A stretch of 64,000 nucleotides of DNA from CADEEN01 sp963751775 (GTDB lineage: Bacteria; Pseudomonadota; Gammaproteobacteria; Burkholderiales; Burkholderiaceae_C). The notes under the pieces are model-generated. The model worked only from the letters and a program-made list of their open reading frames with translations, was not told the origin of the DNA and made no database searches. Location: assembly GCA_963751775.1 (NCBI GenBank), contig CAVVVW010000028.1:310001-374000 (forward strand), given 5' to 3'. Each line of letters starts with the position of its first letter. Positions within the stretch are counted from its first letter, which is position 1. Position numbers and translations under genes: made by a program. This document shows positions 51,571 through 60,470 of the stretch, piece after piece.

Positions 51571-52416
51571 ATGGTGGCCACGCCGATCGGCAACCTGGCC
51601 GACCTGACGCTGCGCGCGGTGCACGTGCTCGGGCTGGTCGATGCCGTGGCCTGCGAAGACACGCGCGTGGGCGGCGCGCTGCTCACGCACTTCGGGCTGT
51701 CCAAGCCGCTGCTTGCGCTGCACCAGCACAACGAACAGGGCGCCACGGCGCAGGTGCTGGCGCGACTGGCACGCGGCGAGCGCGTGGCCTATATCAGCGA
51801 CGCCGGCACGCCGGTGGTCTCCGACCCCGGTGCTGCGCTGGTCGCCGCCGCCCAGGCCGCCGGGTACGCCACGGTGCCGTTGCCCGGCGCCAGCAGCGTG
51901 CTGGCCGCGTTGTGCGTGGCCGGCGACACCGAAGCGAAAGGATTTGCCTGCATCGGGTTCCTGCCGGCCAAGGCCGGCGAGCGCGACGCTGTGCTGGGCC
52001 TGCTGGCGCAGCGGCGCGGTGAATCGTTGGTGCTGTTCGAAGCCCCGCACCGCATCGCGGCATTGGTCGATGCGCTGGCCGCGGCGATGCCCGGACGGCG
52101 CGTCACGCTCGGCCGCGAGCTGACCAAGCAGTTCGAGACCGTGGCGACGATGACCGCGGCCCAGGCGCCGACCTGGCTGGCCGCCGACGCCAACCGCGCG
52201 CGCGGCGAATTCGTCCTCGTGTTGCATGCCGAACGTACGCCGGCGCCCGCGCACGACGCGCTGGCTGCGGCCACCGAGCACACGCTGCGCGTGCTGCTGG
52301 CCGAACTGCCGCTCAAGCAGGCGGTTGCGCTGGCAGCCACGCTGACGGGCGCGCCGCGCAACCGGCTGTACGAACACGCGCTGGCCTGGCGCGACGAGGG
52401 TCGCGTTGCCGGCTGA
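51571..52416 (+). CDS. rsmI: 16S rRNA (cytidine(1402)-2'-O)-methyltransferase
   Basis: SAM-dependent 2'-O-methylation of C1402 in 16S rRNA. MVATPIGNLADLTLRAVHVL, VACEDTRVGGALLTHFGLSK, YISDAGTPVVSDPGAALVAA and PLPGASSVLAALCVAG are the canonical blocks; ends with the RsmI-specific C-terminal domain. ATG 51571 is the first ATG, but homologues start some 20 residues earlier (frame continues upstream as AAGAQQYPASTLY); no standard start exists there except a TTG near 51446, so the true start may be hidden by an indel. Confidence 0.93.
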   Translation: MVATPIGNLADLTLRAVHVLGLVDAVACEDTRVGGALLTHFGLSKPLLALHQHNEQGATAQVLARLARGERVAYISDAGTPVVSDPGAALVAAAQAAGYATVPLPGASSVLAALCVAGDTEAKGFACIGFLPAKAGERDAVLGLLAQRRGESLVLFEAPHRIAALVDALAAAMPGRRVTLGRELTKQFETVATMTAAQAPTWLAADANRARGEFVLVLHAERTPAPAHDALAAATEHTLRVLLAELPLKQAVALAATLTGAPRNRLYEHALAWRDEGRVAG

Positions 52417-52465
52417 GGCCTGCCTTGCCGGGCGCGCTTTCAATCGCACTCCTACAATGCCGCGC

Positions 52466-53941
52466 ATGATTGCCCGCGAACCGACCATCGAGCGCCTGGC
52501 ACAGGCCCAGGCGCTGCTGCTCGAGCCCTACGGCCTGACCGACGCGCACCTCAGCGCCGCCTTGCAGACCATTGCCGCGCACCGCATCGACGATGCCGAC
52601 CTGTACTTCCAGAGCACGCGCCACGAGGGCTGGAGCCTGGAGGAAGGCATCGTCAAGAGCGGCAGCTTCTCGATCGACCAGGGCGTGGGTGTGCGCGCGG
52701 TGGCCGGCGAAAAGACCGCCTTTGCCTACAGCGACGATATTTCCGAGGCCGCGCTGCAGGACGCCGCGCGCACGGTGCGCACGATCGCTGCCGCCGGCCA
52801 GAGCCGGCGCGTCAAGGTCGGCGTGAAATCGAGCGTCGCCGCGAGCCGCGTGCTCTACGCACCGACCGACCCGATCACCACGCTGGACAGCACACAGAAA
52901 GTGGCGCTGCTGGAGAAGGTCGAGCGCATGGCCCGCGCCAAGGACCCGCGCATCGTGCAGGTGATGGCCGGCGTGGCGGCCGAGTACGACGTGGTGCTGG
53001 TGGCGCGCGCCGATGGCACGCGCGCCGCCGACGTGCGCCCGCTGGTGCGTTTGTCGGTGACCGTGATCGCCGAACAGACCGTCGCCGGCGTGGTGCGCCG
53101 CGAAGTCGGCACCGGCGGCGGCGGCGGCCGCTTCGGCCTGGGCTACTTCCAGGACGCGGTCATCGAGCAATACGTCGACCACGCCGTCAACGCCGCACTG
53201 ACCAACCTCGAGGGCCGCCCCGCGCCGGCGGGCCAGATGACCGTCGTGCTCGGCCCCGGCTGGCCCGGCGTGCTGCTGCACGAAGCCATCGGCCACGGCC
53301 TGGAAGGCGACTTCAACCGCAAGGGCTCGTCGGCGTTCGCCGGCCGCATCGGCCAGCGCGTGGCGGCCAAGGGCGTGACGGTGCTCGACGACGGCACGCT
53401 GCCCGATCGTCGCGGCAGCCTGAACGTCGACGACGAAGGGCACGCCACGCAGCGCACGGTGCTGATCGAGGACGGCATCCTGAAGGGCTACATCCAGGAC
53501 ACGATGAATGCGCGGCTGATGGGCGTCAGCCCCACCGGCAACGGCCGGCGCGAGAGCTATGCCCACGTGCCGATGCCGCGCATGACCAATACCTACATGC
53601 TGGCCGGCACGCGCAGCAAGGACGAGATCGTGGCCAGCCTGAAGCGCGGCCTGTACGCCACCAATTTCGGCGGCGGCCAGGTCGACATCACCAGCGGCAA
53701 GTTCGTGTTCTCGACCAGCGAGGCGTTCTGGGTCGAGAACGGCCGGGTCCAGTACCCGGTGAAGGGCGCCACGCTGATCGGCAGCGGCCCCGACTGCCTG
53801 ACCCACGTCAGCATGATCGGCGACGACCTCGCGCTCGACACCGGCGTGGGCGTGTGCGGCAAGGAAGGCCAGAGCGTGCCGGTCGGCGTGGGCCAGCCGA
53901 CGCTGCGCATCGACGGCCTGACGGTCGGCGGCACGGCGTGA
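52466..53941 (+). CDS. tldD: TldD metalloprotease
   Basis: With TldE forms a zinc protease acting on unfolded peptides. 491 aa, intact. The active-site motif is LLHEAIGHGLEGDFNRKGSS (HExxxH), with GVGVRAVAGEKTAFAYSDDI and TNTYMLAGTRSKDEIVASLK also diagnostic. ATG 52466 follows a TACAAT box by 7 nt; the ATG at 52457 overlaps that box. No tldE in the window. Confidence 0.95.
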   Translation: MIAREPTIERLAQAQALLLEPYGLTDAHLSAALQTIAAHRIDDADLYFQSTRHEGWSLEEGIVKSGSFSIDQGVGVRAVAGEKTAFAYSDDISEAALQDAARTVRTIAAAGQSRRVKVGVKSSVAASRVLYAPTDPITTLDSTQKVALLEKVERMARAKDPRIVQVMAGVAAEYDVVLVARADGTRAADVRPLVRLSVTVIAEQTVAGVVRREVGTGGGGGRFGLGYFQDAVIEQYVDHAVNAALTNLEGRPAPAGQMTVVLGPGWPGVLLHEAIGHGLEGDFNRKGSSAFAGRIGQRVAAKGVTVLDDGTLPDRRGSLNVDDEGHATQRTVLIEDGILKGYIQDTMNARLMGVSPTGNGRRESYAHVPMPRMTNTYMLAGTRSKDEIVASLKRGLYATNFGGGQVDITSGKFVFSTSEAFWVENGRVQYPVKGATLIGSGPDCLTHVSMIGDDLALDTGVGVCGKEGQSVPVGVGQPTLRIDGLTVGGTA

Positions 53942-53966
53942 CGCCGGCGGCACCGCGGCCGCGTGC

Positions 53967-53972
53967 TACATT
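53967..53972 (+). promoter_or_regulatory. -10 box of the aroG leader transcript
   Basis: TACATT, 7 nt before the leader ATG and 26 bases after the tldD stop. No clear -35. It predicts a transcript that starts at or within a few bases of the leader ATG, so the leader would be translated without a Shine-Dalgarno. Confidence 0.5.
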
Positions 53973-53979
53973 CGCCGCC

Positions 53980-54057
53980 ATGCATTGCCCCGCTTCGTTC
54001 TACTTTACGTATTTTTGGTTCTCGCCCCACCCGGTGGCTCGAGAGGCAGGCGCGTAA
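53980..54057 (+). CDS. aromatic-rich leader peptide of aroG, 25 aa
   Basis: ATG to TAA, 25 codons. Residues 7-14 read FYFTYFWF, so seven of eight codons are Phe, Tyr or Trp, followed by SPHPVAREAGA. Such enrichment is the hallmark of attenuation leader peptides (as in pheA or trp leaders). It lies directly upstream of an intrinsic terminator and the aromatic-pathway gene aroG. No Shine-Dalgarno, but a -10 box 7 nt upstream suggests a leaderless start. Too short and unusual in composition to be an ordinary gene. Confidence 0.82.
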   Translation: MHCPASFYFTYFWFSPHPVAREAGA

Positions 54058-54094
54058 GTCAAAGACAAGCGCAACGCACTCAACAGACCGCCGG
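54027..54094 (+). promoter_or_regulatory. mutually exclusive RNA segments of the aroG attenuator
   Basis: CCGGTGG at 54031-54037, inside leader codons 18-20, can pair with CCGCCGG at 54088-54094, which is the 5' arm of the terminator stem (7 pairs, one G-U). This would form an antiterminator. CCAC/GTGG at 54027-54037 gives an alternative small hairpin. Which form wins should depend on where the ribosome stands in the aromatic run. Confidence 0.6.
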
Positions 54095-54114
54095 CAGCCC
54101 CGGCGGTTTTTTTT
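54087..54114 (+). terminator. intrinsic terminator (attenuator) before aroG
   Basis: ACCGCCGG-CAGCC-CCGGCGGT forms a perfect 8-base GC-rich stem with a 5-base loop and is followed by eight T (54107-54114). It is the clearest Rho-independent terminator in the window, and it lies 30 bases after the leader stop and 40 bases before the aroG ATG. Confidence 0.9.
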
Positions 54115-54153
54115 GCCCGTTCATTTCACGACGCCAGACAGGAGACGAGCCGT

Positions 54154-55284
54154 ATGAGCCCCAAACAGCAAGGCCACGCCAGCGACACCGGCCACGGCTA
54201 CGCGCTCAGCGAGAAGACCAGCCAGACCGACGACCAGCGCATCAAGGACGTGACGCCGCTGCCGCCGCCCGAGCACCTGATCCGCTTCTTCCCGATCGCC
54301 GGCACGCCGATCGAGACCCTGGTCGGCGGTACGCGCGAAGCGATCCGCCGCATCCTCGGCGGCCAGGACGACCGCCTGCTGGTGGTGATGGGCCCGTGCT
54401 CGATCCACGACCCGCTGGCCGCGCTCGAATACGCCAAGCGGCTGAAGACGGAACGCGCGCGCCACGCCGACACGCTGGAAGTCGTGATGCGGGTGTACTT
54501 CGAGAAGCCGCGCACGACGGTCGGCTGGAAGGGCCTGATCAACGACCCCTATCTGGACGAGAGCTACCGCATCCACGAGGGCCTGCGCATCGCGCGCCAG
54601 TTGCTGGTCGACATCAACCGTCTGGGCGTGCCGGCCGCCGGTGAATTCCTCGACGTGATTTCGCCGCAGTACATCGGCGACCTGATCGCCTGGGGCGCGA
54701 TCGGTGCGCGCACCACCGAATCGCAGGTCCACCGCGAACTGGCCTCGGGACTGTCGGCGCCGGTCGGCTTCAAGAACGGCACCGACGGCAACATCCGCAT
54801 CGCCATCGACGCGATCCAGGCCGCGTCGCGGCCGCACCACTTCCTGTCGGTGCACAAGAACGGCCAGGTGGCGATCGTCGAGACCCGGGGCAACAAGGAT
54901 TGCCACGTCATCCTGCGCGGCGGCAAGACGCCGAACTACGACGCGGCCAGCGTCGCCGCGGCGTGCAGGGAGATCGAGGCCGCCAGGCTGCCGTGCCGGA
55001 TGATGGTCGACTTCAGCCACGCCAACGCCAACAAGCAGCACGAGCGGCAGATCGAGGTGGCGCGCGACGTGGCCGGGCAGCTGGCGGCCGGCACGCGCTG
55101 CATCTTCGGCGTGATGGTCGAGAGCCACCTCGTCGCCGGCGCGCAGAAGTTCAGCGCCGGCAAGGACGATCCGGCCGCGCTCGCCTACGGCCAGAGCATC
55201 ACCGACGCCTGCATCGGCTGGGACGATTCGGTCGCCGTTCTCGACACGCTGAGCGCGGCGGTCAAGGCGCGGCGAACGCGCTGA
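54154..55284 (+). CDS. aroG: 3-deoxy-7-phosphoheptulonate synthase, class I (AroG type)
   Basis: Condenses PEP and erythrose-4-phosphate to DAHP, entry to the shikimate pathway. 376 aa, intact. LLVVMGPCSIHDPLAALEYA (PEP/metal Cys), RVYFEKPRTTVGWKGLINDP, GFKNGTDGN, and MVDFSHANANKQHERQ (metal His) are the class I AroFGH blocks. Good AGGAGA ribosome site. Expression is probably controlled by the attenuator just upstream; feedback by an aromatic amino acid is usual for the family but which one cannot be read here. Confidence 0.96.
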   Translation: MSPKQQGHASDTGHGYALSEKTSQTDDQRIKDVTPLPPPEHLIRFFPIAGTPIETLVGGTREAIRRILGGQDDRLLVVMGPCSIHDPLAALEYAKRLKTERARHADTLEVVMRVYFEKPRTTVGWKGLINDPYLDESYRIHEGLRIARQLLVDINRLGVPAAGEFLDVISPQYIGDLIAWGAIGARTTESQVHRELASGLSAPVGFKNGTDGNIRIAIDAIQAASRPHHFLSVHKNGQVAIVETRGNKDCHVILRGGKTPNYDAASVAAACREIEAARLPCRMMVDFSHANANKQHERQIEVARDVAGQLAAGTRCIFGVMVESHLVAGAQKFSAGKDDPAALAYGQSITDACIGWDDSVAVLDTLSAAVKARRTR

Positions 55285-55323
55285 AGCGTCAAACGCTGCC
55301 TTTGCGGGCCAGCCGCTCGCGCA

Positions 55324-55901
55324 TCAGTCGGCCGAGCGGGCCAGCCGCTCGGATTGCCAGTACACGTCGTCGCCGCCCAGGCCGTCGAGGTTGGCGCGGT
55401 TGAGCACGCGCGCCAGCACGAACAGCAGGTCGGACAGGCGATTGAGGTACTGGCGCGGCGCATCGTTCACCTTTTCGTGCGGCGGCCAGCGCGACCAGCG
55501 CGCGCTCGGCGCGCCGCGCCACCGTGCGGCTGACATGCGCGAGCGCGGCGCTGCGCGTGCCCGCCGGCAGGATGAACTCGGCCAGCCGCGGCAGCGCGGC
55601 GTTGTAGTGCGCCAGCGCCTCGTCCAGATGCAAGCACGGCGGCGGCCTTGAGCAACTCGTAGCCGGGGATCGACAGCTCGCCGCCGAGGTTGAACAGCTC
55701 GTGCTGGATCGTCACCAGCAGTCCGCGCACGTCGTCGGGCAGCGGCTCGGCGAGCAGCACGCCGAGACTGGAATTGAGTTCGTCGACGTCGCCCATCGCC
55801 TGCACCCGCAACGCGTCCTTGGCCACGCGCGTGCCGTCGCCCAGCCCGGTCGTGCCGTCGTCGCCGGTGCGGGTGGCAATTTGCGTCAATCGGTTGGCCA
55901 T
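55324..55901 (-). CDS. cob(I)alamin adenosyltransferase, PduO type, two frame breaks
   Basis: Transfers the adenosyl group from ATP to cob(I)alamin. RLTQIATRTGDDGTTGLGDG (ATP site), GDVDELNSSLGVL, FNLGGELSIPGYELL, HVSRTVARRAERALVAL and RQYLNRLSDLLFVLARVLN (active-site Arg/Asp region) lie in three frames. Breaks near 55635 and 55480. About 190 aa, normal for the family. Methylmalonyl-CoA metabolism via mmsA-derived propionyl-CoA would be one use. Confidence 0.88.
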
Positions 55902-55949
55902 GGCGCGATGCTACCTACAATCGACGCCTTCCCGTCCGGAGTTGCCGCG

Positions 55950-57368
55950 ATGAATGCTCCCCACGACCTGCTTGCCGGCGTCGCGCGACGCCCCGTACCG
56001 GCGGCGATGCTCGATGCCCTGCGCGCGCGCTTTGCCGAGCGCTGCTCCACCGCCAACGCCGTGCGCGAGCAGCATGGCCGCGACGAATCGACCTACCCGG
56101 TGACGCCCCCCGACGCCGTGGTGTTCTGCGAAAGCACCGACGACGTGGCCGCGGTGGTGGCCTTGGCCGCCGCGCACGCGGTGCCGGTGATCCCGTTCGG
56201 CATCGGCTCGTCGCTCGAAGGCCATCTGCTGGCGGTGCACGGCGGCGTGTCGATCGACCTGTCGCGCATGGACCGCATCGTCGCCGTCAACGCCGAAGAC
56301 CTGACGGTCACCGTGCAGGCCGGCGTGACGCGCGAGCAGCTCAATCGCGAGGTCAAGGACACCGGCCTGTTCTTTCCGATCGACCCCGGCGCCAACGCCA
56401 CGCTCGGCGGCATGGCCGCCACGCGCGCCAGCGGCACCAACGCCGTGCGCTACGGCACGATGAAGGAGAACGTGCTCGGGCTGACCGTCGTCACCGCCGC
56501 GGGCGAGGTCATCCGCACCGGCACGCGGGCCAAGAAGTCGAGCGCCGGCTACGACCTGACGCGGCTGTACGTCGGCAGCGAGGGCACGCTGGGGGTGATG
56601 ACCGAGGTCACGCTCAAGCTGTACCCGCTGCCCGAGGCGGTGAGCGCGGCGATCTGCCACTTCCCGAGCATCGACGCGGCGGTGCGCACGACGATCCAGG
56701 TGATCCAGATGGGCGTGCCGATCGCACGCTGCGAGCTGCTCGACGCGAATGCCATCCGCGGCGTCAACAAGTACTCGAACCTGACGCTGCGCGAGGCGCC
56801 GATGCTGTTGATGGAGTTCCACGGCAGCCCGGCCGGCGTCAAGGAGCAGGCGCAGACGGTGCAGGACATCGCCAGCGAGTTCGGCGGCGAGGCCTTCGCC
56901 TGGGCCAGCACACCCGAGGAGCGCACCCGGCTGTGGACCGCGCGCCACCACGCCTACTTCGCGTCGCTGCAGATGCGGCCGGGCTGCCGCTCGCTGTCGA
57001 CCGACACCTGCGTGCCGATCTCCAGGCTGGCCGAGAGCATCAACGAGTCGGTGACCGAGGCCGAGGCGGCCGGGTTGCCGTATTGGGTCGTCGGCCATGT
57101 CGGCGACGGCAACTTCCACCTCAGCTACCTGCTGGATCCGAACGACCCGGTCGAGGCGGCGACCGCCGAGCGCCTGTCCGAGCAGATGGTGCAGCGCGCC
57201 ATCCGCCTGGGCGGCACCTGCACGGGCGAGCATGGCATCGGGCTGCACAAGATCGGCTACCTGGTCGACGAGGCCGGCGCCGGCGCGGTCGAGCAGATGC
57301 GGCTGATCAAGCGCGCGCTCGACCCGAAGAACATCATGAACCCGGGCAAGGTCATCTCGATGGATTGA
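55950..57368 (+). CDS. FAD-linked D-lactate/glycolate dehydrogenase (Dld/GlcD type)
   Basis: A 472-aa flavoprotein of the VAO family. VPVIPFGIGSSLEGHLLAVH and PIDPGANATLGGMAATRASG form the FAD-binding PP-loop domain; PYWVVGHVGDGNFHLSYLLD and GTCTGEHGIGLHKIGYLVDE are the C-terminal substrate-domain signatures. It oxidises a D-2-hydroxy acid, most probably D-lactate, passing electrons to a cytochrome or quinone. TACAAT at 55915-55920 and GGAG at about 55937 give a conventional promoter and ribosome site. Frame intact. Confidence 0.92.
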   Translation: MNAPHDLLAGVARRPVPAAMLDALRARFAERCSTANAVREQHGRDESTYPVTPPDAVVFCESTDDVAAVVALAAAHAVPVIPFGIGSSLEGHLLAVHGGVSIDLSRMDRIVAVNAEDLTVTVQAGVTREQLNREVKDTGLFFPIDPGANATLGGMAATRASGTNAVRYGTMKENVLGLTVVTAAGEVIRTGTRAKKSSAGYDLTRLYVGSEGTLGVMTEVTLKLYPLPEAVSAAICHFPSIDAAVRTTIQVIQMGVPIARCELLDANAIRGVNKYSNLTLREAPMLLMEFHGSPAGVKEQAQTVQDIASEFGGEAFAWASTPEERTRLWTARHHAYFASLQMRPGCRSLSTDTCVPISRLAESINESVTEAEAAGLPYWVVGHVGDGNFHLSYLLDPNDPVEAATAERLSEQMVQRAIRLGGTCTGEHGIGLHKIGYLVDEAGAGAVEQMRLIKRALDPKNIMNPGKVISMD

Positions 57369-57397
57369 GCGCTGCGCCGCGCGGCGCAGACGCCGCG

Positions 57398-58967
57398 TCA
57401 GAGCGTCGGCAGGCGTCTCGACGGCCCAGCGTTGCGTCGCATCGCCGTCGGCGTCGATGCTTTCCAGGTGCACCGGAAAGCCCCACAGCCGCGCCACGTG
57501 CTTGAGCACCTCCTGCACATCGTCGCCCAGCGGCCGGCTGTTGTGCTGCGTGTGGCGCAAGGTCAGCGCGCGGTCGCCGCGCAGGTTGACGTTCCAGACC
57601 TGGATGTTGGGCTCGCGCGAGCCCAGGTCGTACTGGTGCGCCAGCGCCTCGCGCACGCGGCGGTAGCCGGCATCGTCGTGGATCGCGCTGACTTCGAGCT
57701 CGTCGTCGTTCTCGTCGTCGACGACCGCGAACAGACGCATCTCGCGCATCAGCTTGGGCGACAGGTACTGGCCGATGAAGCTCTCGTCCTTGAAGTTGTG
57801 CATCGCGTGGTGCAGCGCAGGCAGCCAGGGCGTGCCGGCAAGATCGGGGAACCAGGCGCGGTCTTCGTCGGTGGGCGCATCGCAGATGCGCTTGATGTCG
57901 GTGTACATCGCAAAGCCCAGCGCATAGGGATTCAGGCCGCTGTAGCCGCGCTCGCCGACCTGCGGCTGGTAGACCACGTTGGTGTGCGACTTCAGCCACT
58001 CGATCATCACGCCGTCGGTCAGGTAGCCGTCGTCGTACATCGTGTTCAGCAGCTTGTGATGCCAGAAGGTGGCCCAGCCCTCGTTCATGACCTGGGTCTG
58101 CCGCTGCGGGTAGAAGTACTGCGCCACCTTGCGCACGATGCGCACCACCTCGCGCTGCCAGGGCTCGAGCAGGGGCGCGTTCTTCTCGATGAAGTAGAGG
58201 ATGTTCTCCTGCGGCTCGTCGGGGAAGCGCTTGGCCTCGGGCGTGGCGCCGTCCTTCTCGACCCGCTTGGGCAGCGTGCGCCAGAGGTCGTTGACCTGCT
58301 GTTGCGCGTGGTCCTCGCGGTCCTTGCGCTCGCTGAGCTCCTGCGCGAGCGACTTGCGGCTCGGCCGCTGGTAGCGGTCGACGCCGTGGTTGGCCAGCGC
58401 GTGGCACGAGTCCAGCAGCGCCTCGACGGCATCCAGGCCATGGCGCTCCTCGCATTCGGCGACGTAATTCCTGGCATAGACCAGGTAGTCGATGATCGAC
58501 GACGCGTCGGTCCACATGCGGAACAGGTAATTGCCCTTGAAGAAGCTGTTGTGCCCGTAGGCGGCATGGGCGATCACCAGCGCCTGCATCGCCATCGTGT
58601 TCTCCTCCATCAGGTAGCTGATGCAGGGGTTGGAGTTGATGACGATCTCGTAGGCCAGGCCCATCGCGCCGCGCCGGTAGTTCTTCTCGGTGGCGATGAA
58701 CTCCTTGCCGTAGCTCCAGTGGCGGTAGTTCACCGGCATGCCGACGCTGGCATAGGCGTCCATCATCTGCTCGGCGGTGATGACCTCGAGCTGGTTCGGG
58801 TAGGTGTCCAGGCCGAAGCGTGCCGCGGTCTCGCGGATCACGCGGTGGTACTCCTCGATCAGCTCGAAGCTCCAGTCGCTCGGCGCGGGCAGGCGTTCGG
58901 CCGGGCGCTGCCCCGCCGGCAGCGGCTCGCCCTGGGTCGTGCGTACCTTGTGCTTCCTGGTGCTCAT
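57398..58967 (-). CDS. SpoVR family protein, 3' end uncertain
   Basis: About 520 aa, homologous to E. coli YcgB. WSFELIEEYHRVIRETAARF, SYGKEFIATEKNYRRGAMGL, YEIVINSNPCISYLMEENTM, NEGWATFWHHKLLNTMYDDG and GYSGLNPYALGFAMYTDIKR are well conserved. Works with PrkA and YeaH in stationary-phase or starvation stress; mechanism not settled. ATG overlaps the yeaH stop as ATGA. The frame stays open into antisense of the next gene; a stop at 57398 in the neighbouring frame is the likely end. Confidence 0.9.
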
Positions 58968-60256
58968 GCAGCCCGAGGCTCGGCGCCTTCCTTCTTGAAC
59001 AGGTCGCGGAAGACGGGATAGATCTGTGCTGCCTCGGTGGCCTTGCGCATCGCGAACTGCGGCGCCACGCCGACCAGTTGCGAGTACTCCTGCCACAGGT
59101 TCTGCTCCTCCTCGGCCACCTGCACGTAGGCGAAGTAGCGCGTCAGCGGCAGGATCTTCTCGGCCAGCAATTCGCGGCAGCGGCCCGAGTCGTGGTGCCA
59201 GTTGTCGCCGTCGCTGGCCTGCGCGCCGTAGATGTTCCATTCGCTCGGGTTGTAGCGCGCACGAATCACTTCTTCCATCAACACCAGCGCCGAAGAGACG
59301 ACCGTGCCGCCGGTCTCGGTGGCGTGGAAGAAATTCTGCTCGTCGACTTCGGCCGCCTGGGTGTGGTGACGGATGAAGACGATGTCGATCTTGTCGTAGT
59401 GCCGGGTCAGGAACAGGTAGAGCAGGATGAAGAAGCGCTTGGCCAGGTCCTTCCTGCCTTCGTCCATCGAGCCCGACACATCCATCAGGCAGAACATCAC
59501 CGCCCTCGAGGTCGGCACCGGCACGCGCACGCGGTTGCGAAAGCGCAGGTCGATCGGGTCGAGGAAGGGGATGCGGGCGACGCGCGCACGCAGCGCGGCG
59601 ATGCGCGCCTCGAGCTCGGCGATCTTGATGCGCGACGGCGCGTCGCCGACCGGGGCGGCGCGCAGCAGCGCTTCGAGTTCGCCTTCGAGTTCGCGCAACT
59701 CGCGCCGGGCGTCGGCGCCGATGGCGATGCGCCGGCCGATCGCGCCGCGCATCGAACGCACGATGTGCAGGTTCGTCGGCGTGCCATCGCTGACGAAGCC
59801 GGCGCGCTGGCTCTTCCACTCGGGCATCTCGGCCAACTGCGTGCGGACCAGGTGCGGCAGCGCCAGGTCCTCGAAGAAGACCTGCATGAACTCTTCCTTG
59901 GACAGCGTGAAGATGAAGTCGTCGTCACCCTCGCCCGAGTCGCTGGCCTGGCCCTTGCCCTTGCCGCCTTCGCCGCCCTTGGGCCGCTCGATGCGGTCGC
60001 CGCGCACGTACTCCTTGTTGCCGGGGTGGACCGTCTCGCGCACGCCGCCCTGGCCGTGGTGGAACACCGGCTCGGAGATGTCCTTCTTCGGGATCGTCAC
60101 GTCTTCGGAGCGTTCGATGTCGCGGATGCCGCGGCCGTCGATCGCGCGCTTGACCGCGTCGCGAATCTGCGTCTTGTAGCGGCGCAGGAACCGCTCGCGA
60201 TTGCCGATCGACTTGTTCTTGCCGGAGAGCCGCCGATCGATGATGGACTGCAGCAA
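58964..60256 (-). CDS. yeaH: YeaH/YhbH family protein (DUF444)
   Basis: A 430-aa protein. IIDRRLSGKNKSIGNRERFL at the start, a basic/acidic linker (KGGEGGKGKGQASDSGEGDD), and a VWA-type fold with MIDAS-like MFCLMDVSGSMDEGRKDLAK and FFHATETGGTVVSSALVLM. Partner of the PrkA kinase. Start TTG 60256 follows GGGGAG; an ATG may be lost by an indel. Frame intact. Coupled to spoVR through ATGA. Confidence 0.92.
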   Translation of the reverse strand: MLQSIIDRRLSGKNKSIGNRERFLRRYKTQIRDAVKRAIDGRGIRDIERSEDVTIPKKDISEPVFHHGQGGVRETVHPGNKEYVRGDRIERPKGGEGGKGKGQASDSGEGDDDFIFTLSKEEFMQVFFEDLALPHLVRTQLAEMPEWKSQRAGFVSDGTPTNLHIVRSMRGAIGRRIAIGADARRELRELEGELEALLRAAPVGDAPSRIKIAELEARIAALRARVARIPFLDPIDLRFRNRVRVPVPTSRAVMFCLMDVSGSMDEGRKDLAKRFFILLYLFLTRHYDKIDIVFIRHHTQAAEVDEQNFFHATETGGTVVSSALVLMEEVIRARYNPSEWNIYGAQASDGDNWHHDSGRCRELLAEKILPLTRYFAYVQVAEEEQNLWQEYSQLVGVAPQFAMRKATEAAQIYPVFRDLFKKEGAEPRAA

Positions 60257-60470
60257 GTGTTACTCCCCCCCCCGAAGCGCCTGCGGCGCTCCCCCCCAGG
60301 GGGGTCGAGGTCCGCGGCTCCAAGCCGACCCGCGTCGGCTTGGACGGACCGAGAGGCGGCCGCGTCCCGCGGCCACGCGGCCTGCAAGGCACGCCAGCGG
60401 ACCGGCGAAGCCGGATCCGCGGCGTCTGCTGGACAGACCGCGACGGGTCGCGACGGCTGCGCGAGAATCA
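60257..60470 (-). repeat. 214-base hairpin-rich spacer between prkA and yeaH
   Basis: Several inverted repeats in a row: AGCGCC-TGC-GGCGCT with CCCCCCCAGGGGGG (60273-60302); a perfect 11-base stem TCCAAGCCGAC/GTCGGCTTGGA with loop CCGC (60319-60344), extended by GGTCCG/CGGACC (60310-60350); and GCGGACCGGC-GAA-GCCGGATCCGC (60398-60421). No coding frame. It lies inside an operon and shares its parts with the repeat at 41310. Confidence 0.7.

Noticed and set aside
55911..59819. A 1302-codon reverse frame joining YeaH, SpoVR and more
   Set aside because: The part below 57398 is antisense to the D-lactate dehydrogenase gene and has shadow composition (Arg/His/Ala-rich); SpoVR ends before it.
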